Shown: positions 33,781-46,612 of the stretch, piece by piece
Layout of the letters: every line of letters starts with the position of its first letter
How positions within the stretch are numbered: position 1 is the first letter of the stretch
DNA from: Camelus bactrianus
Lineage: Eukaryota; Chordata; Mammalia; Artiodactyla; Camelidae
Direction of reading: 5' to 3'
NCBI RefSeq assembly: GCF_048773025.1
Contig: NC_133544.1
Span: 372,001 to 436,000 of the forward strand
Length of the DNA: 64,000 bases
The notes under the pieces: model-generated
The model's database searches: none
The model's input: only the letters and a program-made list of their open reading frames with translations
What the model was told of the DNA's origin: nothing
Program-made: the position numbers and the translations under genes

Positions 33781-35989
33781 GCTGAAAACTCTATGCTTAT
33801 GATCTGGACCAGCTTGGGAGGGAGCAGGTGGGAGCCGCAAGGGCCGTCCCAACTAGGAGGCTGAGGGTCCACACCCTCAACTTGCTGGAGGACATGTGTG
33901 CCTGCCACCTCCCTGAGCTCTGCAGAGGGAGCTCCTCCCATCAGGAGCCATTCTCACCTGGCCGGGTCCTCGTCGTGAACCCACCTTCGAGTGACTCGGA
34001 GACCCCTGAACCTGTTCTGGGCTTTCATAGCTGAGCGACGTACTCCTGGGATCAGAGCGCCTTCCACTCTGCCTTTTTGAATTAATAAAGCCGTCCCTGC
34101 CTCCCAGCTCCTTTCTACTGAGATATTAGGAGCCTGGAAATTCTCTTTTTAAATGTGGTTCCCACGGACTCACTGAGTCGTGTAAATGCCTCCGATACTT
34201 GAAGACACACCAGCAGTCCTTGTCGAATTCACAGTATAGACATAATTTTGAAAAAAGAACCCAGGCGCTCACAGGAAACCCCTCGCAGCCCCCTCTGCAC
34301 CTGCCGCCGGGTCTGTGGGCGTGGGGGGGCTCCCGAGCGCCCCTGCAGCGCTGCCCCCACTGTGCAGGGCAGGGACCCATCTGGGCTCGCAGGAGGCACG
34401 TCTCCCAGGGCCTCTGGCCCAGTATTCAGTTTCTCTGCCGTGGTGTCAGAGGACACTTTCAGAGACACTAAGCTTTTGATCTCTTCTTTCAGTTAATGAA
34501 TCGGCCGTTCCAGGCTGGCATTCTCTGCAGGATGGGGCCCTCCTTCCCTGGAGCTGCCAGGTGCACTGACGCAGCCAACACGCAGGGCGGCTCCGGGGAG
34601 AACTGGAGGGGTGGGGGCCTCTTACTCCTTCAGGCTCATCTGCATGAAGGTCACAGCTGACTACGTCTGCGGGTGTAAACCCGGGTAGCTTAGAGCCCAC
34701 TCCACACGTACCTGTTCTGCAATGCACCCAGACACACGTGCACGCACACGCATACATGCACGCACACGCACACACACACGCACGCGCACACACGCACACA
34801 CTGTGGCTGGTATTTACAGCTCTGGCCGCAGATTTGCCCTCCTCCCTGTCTGTGACTTGCTTTCTCACAAAGAAGAGAAGAAACGTGATTCAAGCAGAGA
34901 GATGGAAAGCGCACTGGCTCACCTGTTCCTGCAGCACCAGGAGCCTTGTAGATGCCTGGGTGGAAGTGTCCAGGCTTCTTTGTGAGGGTCAGACACCCCC
35001 GGCCCAGCCACGCCCTGTCCATGCAGCCAGCACTGACCCCTGACGTGGGGAGGGTCCCCCTAGACCCACAGCCCCAGCAGGTCCCCATCGCAGAGGCACA
35101 GCCAGGAGCCTGGAGGGCAGGACCTTGAAGGACACTGGACAGGGAGGTCTCCCAGCAGAAGAGCCCCTCATGCGAGGGGCACCTGGCCGGCTGGAGGCTT
35201 TTCTGTGGAGTCGTCCTGCCCCTCAGGCTCTCACGCTCCAGCCTGGCCTCACCTGCTGGGGATTTATCAGAGCACCACCAACCTGGGGAAGCCAACACCT
35301 GGCCTCACCCCCAGCCCAGCCCTCCTGTCTCATCCCAGGGAGGGGAGGCCTGAGAAGCTCTCGTGGGGGTCAAGTCTCAGTACAAGGAAGGCCAGTCGTG
35401 GGGCCACAGACACGTCACCTGCCGCACACCTGCCCCCACATCGACAGGGTCTTGTTGACAACAGGGTGTGTGTCTAACTTCTCACCAGGTTGGGAGAGCT
35501 TTCCAGGAGTCTTCCTTCCCCCCAGACTTAGGGAGATGTGACTGACAGAGAGCCCCCGTGCGCGTAAGGTGTGCAATGTGGTCCTTTGACGGGTGTCTGA
35601 GCTGTGAAATGTTTACCACCATCAGGTGAGCTTGCACACCCTTCACCTCGCACGACCCGCGACGTCTCGTTGCTCCTGTTGCTGTGGTGGGCATGATACA
35701 GCTCAGCCCTCAGAGCGACTCCCGAGCACCAAACGCAGCACTTGGAACCCTAGTCTCGGGGCCGCACCGTCTCCTGACCGCCAGCATCTCCCCACTGGCT
35801 CAGCCCTCAGCCCTGGGCCCGCCCTCTGCTCTGCGCTCTGCTGGGGACGTGGAGGGCCTTTCCACACCCCTGCTGGCCATTCGCATGTCTTCTTTGCCCA
35901 GGTGTCCACTCAAGCCTCCGCCTGCCCGTCCTTGGGTTGGGCTGGGCTGCTTGCTGGTTTGCTTCTGAGGAGCAGGAGCTCTCCGTCAT
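33781..35989. other. V-D spacer, first part
   Basis: GC content rises here. No gene recognised. Contains an imperfect CA/CACG microsatellite at 34729-34803 (see separate entry). Open frames reflect composition only. Confidence 0.4.
34729..34803. repeat. Imperfect (CA)n / CACG-rich microsatellite
   Basis: Alternating purine-pyrimidine run of CA, CG and TGCA units ('cacacacacacgcacgcgca'). Low complexity and likely variable in length. Confidence 0.9.
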
Positions 35990-37770
35990 GCTTTAGATGT
36001 TAGCCTCTCGTCAGACGTGCCTTTTGCAAACGCATTTCCCCGTTCCGCAAGGGCCTTTTTTCTCCGTTGGTTCCTCCTTTTCTGTGCAGAAGCTTTTTAG
36101 GTTGGTGCGGTCACTCTCGGTGATGTTCACTTTTGTTGCTTGTGCTTTGGGGTCATGCCCCAAAAATTCAAGGCAAGATATTCAGGAGTTTCCATCCTAA
36201 TATTCTGCATTTAAGTCCTTAATCAAGTTTGCATTCGTTGTTGTGAATGGAGGAAGAGGGGGTCCAGTTTAACTCTTGGACACGTGGACATTAGTCTCCT
36301 CAACACCATTTATTCAAACGAATACTATTTCCCCATTGAGCATTCTTGAGATTCTCGCCAGATGTGCGCTGACCCTGCACACGTGAGTGAGCCCTGGGCT
36401 CTCTGCCCCGTTGGTCTGTGTCTGCGTCTGCGCCAGCCCCACTCTGTGCTGACTTGGCTTTGCGGCGAGCTTCAGACCAAGAGCTGTGACGCCTCCAGGG
36501 CTGCTCTCGCTCAAGGTTGCTCTGTTTGGGGTCTTCTGTGGTCTTTGTGGTTCGGCACAAACGTCAAGAATCTCCTTTGTTGTCGTTGAAATCCCATTGG
36601 CGGTTTGCAGGGACGGCGCTGCAGGTCCAGGTGGCTGGTGTGGAGCCGACGGCACGGCAGCGCTGGCTGGCCTCGTCCGCGGCGCGGGGCCTCGTTCCGC
36701 TGACTCGTGCCTTCTCCGGCTTCTCCTCGGGGCTTCACAGGTTTGGGGTCCGAAGCCTGTGCTTCTTCATCAAGAGTGTGTCTAAGGGTTTACTGTTTCT
36801 GATGCTGTTGTAAAAGTAACTGCATCCTTTAATTCCTTTTTAGAAAGTTCACTGTGTGTTCAGAAATGCAGCTGACTTTTGTGTGTTGAGGTTTTGTCCT
36901 GAAGCCTCACTTACGTCGTTATCGCTAGTGTTTATCTGGCGGCGCCTTTAGGGTTCTCCGTATACAAGGTCGTGTGCGATCAGCAGACGAGGACGGCTTC
37001 GCTTCTTCCGATTTGGATCCTTTCGTTTCTTCTTCTTGCCTGGTTGCCTGGCCGTGGAACCCTGAGTCCCAGCACGACGAGGGGTGGTGCGCGTGGGCGC
37101 CCCTGACCTGACCCTGACCTTAGAGGCAAGGGTGCAACCTCTCAGGGTCGCAGTCTCAGCTCCGGTTCTGTCTTGTGTGGCCTTCCTCACGCTGGCGTGG
37201 TTCCCTTCTATGTGTCTGGAGTTCTTACTGTGAAAGAAGGCGAACTTCGGTCAAATGCTTTCCCTGCCTCTGCTGAAATGGTCACAAGACTTTTTGTCTT
37301 TTGTTTTATTGATCTGGTGTATTACACTTACTGGCTTGGAAATGCTGACACCCTCTTCGTCCACGGGACAAATCGCAGCTGATCCTGGCTGCGCTGTGTT
37401 CAGTGCGTGGCCGTTTTGCTGAGAGCTGTTGCGTCTGCATTCACCAGGGTCGTTGATCAGTAGTTTTCCCGGCACACTTTCATCTGGTTTTGGTGTTGGG
37501 GTAACGCTGCCCTTGTAAAATGAGCCTGGGAGTGTTCGCTCCTCCTCAGTTTTTTGGGAGAGACTGAGGTGAACTGGCATCGCTTCTCTTTCAGTGTTGG
37601 GGGAATTCAGCAGCGAAGCCTTCTGGTCCTGGGCTTCTTGTGAAGAGGTTTCTGATGACTGTTTCAACCGCCTTACGTTTGGTTGGTCTACTCAGACTCT
37701 CCGTTTCCTCACCTTTCAGACTTGGTGCTGCAGTGCAAACTCCCTGATACTAGTCCTTTGACTGATTGGT
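35990..37770 (-). mobile_element. Old L1, 3' half, antisense
   Basis: The plus strand follows the reverse complement of an L1 3' half. First come 3' UTR blocks ('cagaagctttttaggttggt', 'caacaccatttattcaaacg', 'aagttgctctgtttggggtc' with small changes). Then come ORF2 reverse-transcriptase blocks ('cttactgtgaaagaaggcga', 'gtcaaatgctttccctgcct', 'ctggtttggtgttggggtaa'-like). It has many CpG dinucleotides for such an old element. Broken throughout. The middle (36.65-37.15 kb) is poorly matched and may be foreign. Confidence 0.65.
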
Positions 37771-39478
37771 CATTCATCCGTCTTGAATGAACGCGGTGCC
37801 CGCTGCGTGACAGCACTCCTAGAGAAACGCGCAGATGAGGAGCCAGGCTGCTGCACCACTGAGCCCCCTGCAAGGAAGCCCTCGCTAACTGACCGCTTGG
37901 GTCGGACCCTGCTTCCCTCTTCCCCCCAGTCCCGGCCCTCCTTCTCGCGCTTATGCTTTAAGTTTGTGATGAAGAGTGAAAACTAGAAACCCTGGACACC
38001 CCGCCCCCAGATTCTAAGTCAGGCCGAGCCCAGGCCAGGCCTGTGCCCCTCGACCACGACCTCGCGCTGTGGCCCTGGGCGCGTGGTGTGCCCTGCCTTG
38101 TCCTGTCAGCTCAGTGCTGCTTTCCCAGTTCCCAGAAAGGCCGGTGCTGAGGTGCATTCTGCAGTCATGACGAGAACCGCAGGGCTGGTCCAGCCACGAC
38201 GCTGGACGCGGGGGGGGGGGGGCTTGGAGGCGGGGCTGGCTAGCTTTCTCTTGGGTGAGTGCCTCAGGCATCCTAGCCAAGGTCTCCATCAATGGGCAGA
38301 GCATCTTCCACACTGCCTGTAGTTTTACAGGGGTTGGAAGGCTGACGTTTCTTCCCCAGGCTCATAATATGTCACTTCCTTAATTTGGTGGTCTTGCGAG
38401 ATCTCACGTCTGTGGCTCCTCCTGAGAGGCGTGCACCAGCAGGCATGGAGACGACCAGAGACCAAGCGCAAACGCAGCACTGACCGTCGGCTTATGCTGC
38501 TGCCCCTGTGCTCCTTGGCTTCTTGGAGGAGGTCCGCTGCCTACACTCCACCAGCGCCCAGTTGCAGGCGCTGCGGCGCGTCCCAGGCACATGGCAATGG
38601 CAGCTGCTCCCCCTGGTGCAGACCCCTCTAGGCCTGCGTTTCTCAGGTGCACCGAATACCTCGGAGCAGCCAAAGTGCCGCTGCAGCGGGTGTCGCCACG
38701 GAGCTTTCCAGGAGCAGGCGGGCCGCCGGGTCTCGCACAACCACCGTCTTTTGTTCCTGCTGGGGGGGTTCCTGCAGCCCCAGACACCAGACCCCCAAGA
38801 TCGGAGACTGATGGAATGCAGCGTAAGCCCCCAGGCAGGTAGACAAGTGGCGTCAGCCTTCTGCACGTGACACCCGCTGCTGCCCAGCCTGAGAGCGGAT
38901 GGAGTGCTCATCTCTCCTGCGGTGCCCGACAGGCAAAGGCAAGTCCCTTTAGACCCATATGGGGAGATCCTCTCATCCGATGATTTGTGGAAACAATGAG
39001 GAGGGAGTGAAACAGCCTGTGGCTGTCCCAGGGTTACAGGGAGAAGCTGGCACCACGTGGAAGAACCCACCAGTCATGAAGGGGCCAAAGGGGAAAGGGG
39101 GAGGAACGAGGAACAGCAGGACCCGAGACTCTCACAGCGTCCGCGCTCCTGCGTGGCCTCCGGACGGCCGGCCACCGGAGGGACGAGGTGTCGGGCAAGA
39201 ACCAGCGACTTCGCTGAGAAAGCCAGCAGACGCAGAACATGCGTGCCGGCGTCCCCAGGGACCGTCTTGCCTGGGGTCTGATACTTGCTTCTTTCATGGT
39301 GCAGATTCGGGAGGTGAGGGGGGAAGGGGGGAAAGCTGACAAGTTGCTGTGGGTGCTTCCTGGCTCCGGCCAGACTCCGGAGCGGATGTGTTCATTTCCT
39401 CCCTCCTGCAGCCGCTCACGGGCAGGCCTGGCCAGGCTGCTTCCTGGGAGCGAACAGAGGCCTTCGGCCTAGCGCTCA

Positions 39479-39491
39479 GGCCCCCTAGTGG
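39479..39491 (-). promoter_or_regulatory. CTCF-like motif in the V-D interval
   Basis: GGCCCCCTAGTGG matches the reverse complement of the CTCF core at 12 of 13 positions. It lies about 9.4 kb before the first D segment. Confidence 0.45.
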
Positions 39492-42400
39492 GCAGGGTTC
39501 CCGGAGACGGGCCGTTATGTGTGTTTTAAGCTACAGGTGAACTCCCTTTAGTGAGGAACTTGCAGCAAAGGCAACAGAATACCAAGGTTAAGTGAAAGAA
39601 ACAAATGCAGACGCAGTCAGACTTGTCCGTCCCTGTTTCCAGGTGGCAGCGTGAAACGGTCAAGGGCGTTGAAGCAGAGTAACCACCTACTTCTACATCG
39701 CGCAGGAAGCAAGCGTGCTGCCCTTGACCGTGACCTGCTCGTGAGTGTCCGGTCCTCTGGGGACAACGGCAGATCTGTGTGAGCACGTGTGAAGTGCTTG
39801 CTCTCCCACACTGGGCGTGCCTGGCGGGGGCGGGGGTCAGCGCGAGCACAGGCGGGAACTTACCAGGTCCCGGAGAGACCCGCACAGGATTGGAGGGGAA
39901 GCCCCGGGGGCTCACAGTCAAGAGGAGTTTCTGTTCTCACCAGCCGGAGCGAGAAAGAACAAAATAAAACCCCCGCACAGAACACGGGGGATGGTTGCTC
40001 AGTCAGCCCACGCGAAGCTGCAGAGCAAAGCCAACAGGAGCAGGAAGTGTGCTGAGCAGAGCAAGACACGAGAACTGAACCTGTTCAACACTCCCCAAGA
40101 CCTATAAATCCTACGTAAAGTCAACACCGCCTGGCTCCCGCCGCCGAAGGGGAGGAGGCGAGGTGCTCACGCGCAGGAGGAGAGCCGCCTGCAGAAGGCG
40201 AGCCGGAAGTGGCCTGGGTGGGAGCTGGGAGGCAGGCAGTGGTGCTGAAGGACGCAGTGAGCTCGGATCCCTGGAGGAAAGGCTGCACGTGCTGAGCAGA
40301 GGCCGGCCCCTGCTCCCCGCCCCCTTCCCGCTCCCTTGCTAGGCCTCACAGACGCAGCCCTCCCACCTCCCGGTCAGCCCCACCTGAGCGCAGTCCAGGC
40401 CCCCCCACTGCCTCGCCTGTGGCCGTTACCTGATCCCTCAGGTGACCCGCCCGGGGGTGGGTGCCAGCAGCCCCGGAACCCTCTGTTCTCAGTATCTCCC
40501 TGGGAGGAAGTGGCCACTGCACATGGCGCAGACCTGGCCTCACTGAGGACCCTCCCTTTGCCTGTTCTCATTGGCAGATGCCCCACGAGGCTGGCAGAAG
40601 GCCTGGGCACCCTGAGAGCAGCCCTCTTGCTGCTGGGACTCTGGGCGGTGCCGGCTCCAGTCCAGTGCTCTCAAGACCCCCCTCATGGCTCTGCAGTGGT
40701 GTAGACAGATGGGCACAGCCGGCTCAGAAGCCGGAGGTCACACCCCACCGCGTCTGCCTGCAAACACCACGACGAGAAGCTGCCTTCAGTGCACGTCTCA
40801 CCCACCTGAAGGGAGGCCAGTCTCTGCCTCTCCTGTTTGGCTCATCAGCTGGTCTTGGTTTGCTCCTGTGCTCAGGGGAGCCTCTACCCCATCCGACGTT
40901 GCAGACTCTCCTAGAGTTTTCATCAAGTCACAGTTTCTCATGTTTTGTTTGGGAAAAAACCTCAGCCATCGAGTCCACAAATATTGGATCTGCCGCATGC
41001 TGTGTCTCCTGCTTTGTTCTGTTAGCACACGCAGGGCTGCTCCTGCCGCCCAGCTGCCCCGCGTGCCTCCCGTTCCCTGCAGCAAACCCCTGTGCCTGTC
41101 CCACACGAGTTCCCAAGTCCTCCACACTGCAGTCTGGGGGATTCCCCAGCTTCTCAGGGAGTGACGGACCCGTGTTGTTTTGTGTCACAAAAAGAAGCAA
41201 GTGGGATTACTCTGTGGGCGGGCCGGTGCGAGCACCTGACGCACAGGGACAGGTCTGCACGTGTGCACAGACCGCCGGGAGACCGCGTCAGAGAAAACAA
41301 GACGTTCCCCTCCAGCCCTGCTGCCGGCGTCTCTCCCCGCGAAGCCGAAGCCCGCACCGGAGAGGGCAAACCGTCTTACAGCTTCCGAGTCGCCCCATCT
41401 GCGTGGGCCCCGCGTGCTCAGGATAAGTGACAGACTAAACACGAGAAGACGGGGAGCCACAGGCGGTCCCCTCAGCTCAGGTGTGACCCACCGGATAGCG
41501 GCTTCCACCCTCCCGTCCCACGTGGCCTTTCAAAGTGTGGGCAGGTTACCTGATGGCCAATACTGCCCGCCGAGGATGAAGGCGGGTTCCTGAGGCGGGT
41601 GGGGACAGGAAGGGGGTGGTCTGTTCTTGGCCGTGTGTGTAGCATCCCCATCAGTTCCACGGGTCCCTCGAGATACAGCCTCCTTAGTGCGGTCTGGAGA
41701 GTGGAGCACAGTGACCTCAGCCTGGAGGTGAGCAGCCTGGAACAGGGCGGCAATCACATGCCCACTGGCAGGAGCAGGACCAGCAGCGGTCAGGGACGCG
41801 GGGCTTCCCGAGGGCGCCCACAGCAGGACAGACTCCAGAGGAGCGCCTGCAGCGCTGCCACTGGGGAGGTCTCGCCTTGGGCCGTGTGTGAGCCCCAGTG
41901 AGGGCTGCGCGCTCCGGGCCTGGGGCCGACTTGACCGCAGGCAGAGAGCAGGCGAGAGTGCCCGTGCGGGGTGCTGGGGCAACACCAGCTGTGAGGTTTC
42001 CCCATAAAGTTTGTCTGCAGAAGCTGGAACAAAAGGGAAGGCAGGGCTGATGGAGGAGGGCTCCTGGGGGCCTTTCTGTGTGTGGCTGGAGGGCACGGCG
42101 TGCAGGGGAGCGGGGCCTCCCTCGCCAGGGGGTCAGAGCAGCCGGATGTGAAGGGTGAACGTGAGAGAAGGTGACGGAGGTGTCGGTCGAGCGGGCTTGG
42201 CCACAGGCCCCCCGCCTGGCAACGAGGCGCTGTGCGGGATGGGTCGGCAGAGAGCGGCCCCAGCCCAGGGGGCACGGGCTGAGACCCCAGCCTTGCCGGC
42301 CAAGGCAGCTGCTGGGGGCGCTGGGCAGGGGTGTGCCTGATGCCCCGGGGCCTCGGTGGCGCGGGGCGTGCGTTATGGGCCGTGTCTGAGAGGAGGAAGC

Positions 42401-45400
42401 GGGTGCCTGGTGCCAGCGGCAGTCGCATCACTGTTAGGGCGATGTGGGGGAAGACGGCTTTCAAAGTAAGCTGAGAGCTGCCGGTGTGGACGGTGCTAGG
42501 GTGGAGGCTTCGGAGGAGGTTAGCGCCTCCAAGGAGCAGGAAGGAGGCTCTGAGGGGCCTCTGGGGCGGGGCACACAGGCTCAGAAGGAGCAGCAGAGTT
42601 TGGGGTCCACGGGTGGCAGCAGCCAGCTGTCCCTAGAGACAAACAAGGCTGCTTTGCCGTGGGACGGGGATGGACAAGCTGACCAGGCACTGGGGGCTGC
42701 TGCCCCGGGCCCTGACAGGGCCCCGCCATTCCCACCCACTGCAGTGTCGGTCGGGGGGCTTTGTGCTCCTTCAGCTGGTGCCTCGGACCAGGAGGGTCTC
42801 CAGGAGCTCCCTGATCAGTGTGGCTCCAGGGGACCTTGCCAGCCCCACACTGAGCAGGAGCGGGGCCTTGGGTAAAGCTGCAGCCTCAACGTGGGCCTCG
42901 AGGACTTGGGAGACACTGAGAGGGACCCAGGACACCCCTGAGGGAGGCAAGCCCTAAGGCGGAGGGAGATTGCCAGTCAGGGGGCAGTGGGAGGGCAGTG
43001 ACAGGTGAGCAGAGGGCAGCCCCTGAGAACCCCTGTGTTAGCCGACTGAGGTAGGAAGGCGCCTGCAGGCGGGGCCAAGGGATTACAAAAGAGCCTGGGG
43101 CTCTTAGACCGGGAACAGATAGGCAGAGGGGACTCCCGTCTGAATCAAACCCCCTCGTCCTTTGCCAGCAAGACTGGGTGTTGCAGGGTGAGGCAGGAGG
43201 ACAGGGACCCCTGTGTAGCCGAGCCCTCGCTCTGCACAGAGAGGCTGGGGCTGGGCCGCCAACCGGAGGGGGCGCGCCTGGTCCAGGCAGCGTGTGCAGG
43301 CGCTCCGTGCTCAGCAGCACGTCACACGAGGCCAGACATGAGGCGGGCGTCTTCCAAAGACTGCACCCCGCTCAGAGGACTTCCAGTTGAGCTGGGCCTC
43401 CTTTAAGGAAAGTGGAAGTTAGAGCTCTGGTCCGAGGGCAGAGCAGTAGGGTGCTCCCTGTCCTGCCCGACCGACCGTCAGAGCTTCCTCCTGCTCAGAC
43501 ACATTTCAGCTGCCTCCCTGGGTCCTGATTCCCCGCAGAAGCTGGGCTGTGGTCTCTGTTCTAGTTTGGCTCCGAGGAGCCTGGGGCCAAGTTTCACAGC
43601 CTGTCGGACACCCTGGGAGTGAGCTCCGACTCCGCCCATGTGCTGTCACCCCTCCCGGCTGCCCCGTTGCTGGCTCAGGGCCTGTGTCAGCCTGTCCAGC
43701 CCCAGCGCTGCCCTCCGTCGGTGCTGCAGCGGCATACAGACCCTGCGGGCTGCTGCGGGCTCTTGAGACAGGGCTGGAGCCAGGCTCCAGAGCAGTGTGC
43801 TCTGGGATGTGGGTTGGCTCCCGGTGCTGGGACTGTGGGGTCCAGAGCTGGCTCAGGAGGGGAAGCTTCCCCTCCTCCGGAAGCCAGAGGAGACTGGAAG
43901 TTAGATGTTCCTCTGCGCCTGCACCCTCTCTGTGAGGGCACCGGGCTGGGCTGTGTTCCCATGTTTGGCCGGGAAGGGTCAAGAGGTTGGGCCAGAGCCC
44001 TTGACAGGCACAGGGCTCCCTCCTACGTGGTCCAGAGGGAGGATGCAGGGACCCACAAACCCGCAAGGGTTGTAGGAAAAAGCATTTCATTGGCCCTGCT
44101 GCAGAGATGAGGGCCCGGGACCACACGCCTGTCTTTTGGCCCGCACGCCCAGGGTCGGTGACACTGGCCAGGCTTCTGAACTCACAGCTTCACTGGTGCT
44201 GGGAGGCCACCCGCCCGTGTATGCAGGGCTCACCTGTGAGGTGCAAGGGCTGGGAGTGGCCGGAGTCAGGAAAGGGCGACAGCTGGGCATTGAGTCCTCC
44301 CAGCAGGAGACGCACTGAGGGCGCAAGGCCACGGCGGCGTCTGGGACTGTGCACAGGGGCTGTGAGGACGCAGCCTGGAGCCCACCCGGGGGAGGTGCTG
44401 GGCATCACGGGGTGGCCTCCGGGCTCCGCAGGCTTGTGGCTCACTTCTTGGCCAGGCTGCCTCCTCTCTCCACAATTCCTGGGGGTCACAGGGTTTCTAA
44501 AGCTCAGAGATGGAAGGTTCCAGAAACACTTACCCACCTTCACCAGGGCTCCAGGAGGTGAGAACCCCGGGGACCAGTGGGAGAGGCTGGGAGGGGGCCG
44601 CTGGCCACAGGGGAGCGAGGAGGAATTGTTGGAGGAAGGGCTCCCATCCCTCCCCAAAACCTCTCCTCAGATTCAAGAGGGGCTTCCCTGGCCCGGGCCC
44701 AACCTCAGCCCCTCCTCCTGGGCTCTGCCCTCTTCTTCACAGACGCCCAGCCCCCGCCACCTACACAGGGCCACGCTGCCAGGCGACCAGCACCACGGTC
44801 ACTCTGGGCTGGGGGCTACTTCATCAGGCCACGCCCCAGAAGGAAGAGCCCCCTGGGCAGGGCCGTGAGGACGGGCCACACCGGGGCACAGGGCTGGAGC
44901 GTCCTCTGTCCGGACCCAGCGCTCAGGGACAGGCGCCAACCCGAAGCGCCATCGTCCACGCTGAGCCTGCACACACCATGAACCCCACGCTGGACTCCAG
45001 GCGCTCTGCCCACGGTCCACACAGGGTCAGCTAGACAGTCCTGACCCCCCATCCAGGAGCCAGGGCCCCTCCCCCCCCAGAATGAGCTGTGACCAAAGCC
45101 CACTTGTCATCTTTGTGTAACGAGCTTGCCTCTCCCGTGGAGCCCCGGCTCGGCCGCCAGGGCCTTGTGCAGAGCCCTCCCCCACGCCCCAGCCTCTCGG
45201 GCCGCACAGAGGGTAAGGGGTAAAATCGGCAAGACCGGCTGCTGTGGATGGTGGTGAGACAGGGGAGGGCGCTGGTGTGGGGTCCGCGCAAGCTGCTCCT
45301 GGGAAATTACTGCCACCGCATCCCTCCGCCCTGAGCATCTTCCATCTGCCGTTCCTGAAGCAGCTGTGCCCTGCCCAAAGCTCCAGAAGGCGTGCACAGA

Positions 45401-46599
45401 GGGGCCGTGCCTGTGGAGCGGAAGCCCAGCCAGGGCACTAGCCCCAGCAGCCCGGCCCCCGTCCCGCTCCAGGAGCAGAAGGCAGCTCACGTCTCCAAGC
45501 TGGAGGCGGCCCCCGTCCGGTCGGGTTTCACTGTCGCCCACAAGGCAGCGCTCCTCCGGGCAGCGATCTGCCGGCGGCACGTCCATCCACCCCTCTCTGC
45601 AGCGCTCCCGCCAGCACGCTGCCCTCCCGGTGGCTCTCCCTCCACCCCGGCCACGCCAGCCCGCCTCCCCTGGCAGGATCTGGCGCTGAGCTCTGGACGC
45701 GCTGACTCGCTCAACCCCCGCCCGGCTCACGCTGGCAGAACCGAGCACACACAGAATCCAGCTCTCACCACAAAGCAGGGGCAGTGTCGATGGCCCCCAC
45801 CCAGCAGTGAGTCTCACACAACTGACCCAGGAAGAAGCAGGGGTCGTGTTAGAGCTCCCCCACAAGGAAGCACCAAGAGCGCCGGGTGTGGCTAGCAGCT
45901 CGGGGTCTCCGCCCACACAGCTCTGGGGTGGCCTGCCGACTCACAGAACCGGGCATTGCCGTGCGAGCTGCTCCAGGTGGCAGAGGGACGTGGAAACGGC
46001 CGTCGTAGGAAACCTGCCTCCACACCCCCAAAAGGAGAAACGGTCTGGTGGGCACACCAACAAAGAACCAAATGCCGTAAGTGAGACCCGAGGAGGCCAG
46101 ATCCCGTCCGGCCCCTCGAACACAGACTCAGACCAGGGTTAGGGGCTGTGCCGAGTGCGCCCCGGCGCCAGACAGGCGGCGGCCTGTGATCCTCCTGGTG
46201 GAGGGCAGACCCACCCTGTTAAGCAAAGTGCCACCCGACAGAAGCCCTGTGAACCCCGCCAGACGCCAGGCTGTGGCCACCTCTCCGCTCCACGCTTGAG
46301 GGGACCCTGAGAAGTTGATGGAATAAATTTTATGTGTAAGGCCGGATGAGAAAATTCAAGCCCGACGTGGTCCCTACCCGTACTGGGCCCTCTCTCGTGT
46401 GCTCTGAGCCCTGCGTTACAGGTCAGCCACAGCTTCTGCAACCGGAAGTGCCTGCTCGACTGTGCAGGACCTTCTTGCCCTTTCCTCTGACGCTAGCAAG
46501 CTAACGAGCTTCTCAGAAGTGCGGGCTCTCCCAGCTCTGCAGGGTCCTGGTGACCTGCGGCTGGCTCCGGCTACGGATCCTCGCTCAGCCTTGTGCAGA

Positions 46600-46612
46600 G
46601 CACCAGGTGGCT
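46600..46612 (+). promoter_or_regulatory. CTCF-like motif in the V-D interval, opposite orientation
   Basis: GCACCAGGTGGCT matches CCASYAGRKGGCR at 11 of 13 positions on the plus strand, about 2.3 kb before the first D segment. The YAGRKGGC core is complete. Confidence 0.35.

Noticed and set aside
40461-41426. Long open frame of about 320 codons, plus strand
   Set aside because: Proline-, serine- and cysteine-rich translation without any domain, in GC-rich DNA where overlapping frames on both strands also stay open. No promoter, splice or homology support.
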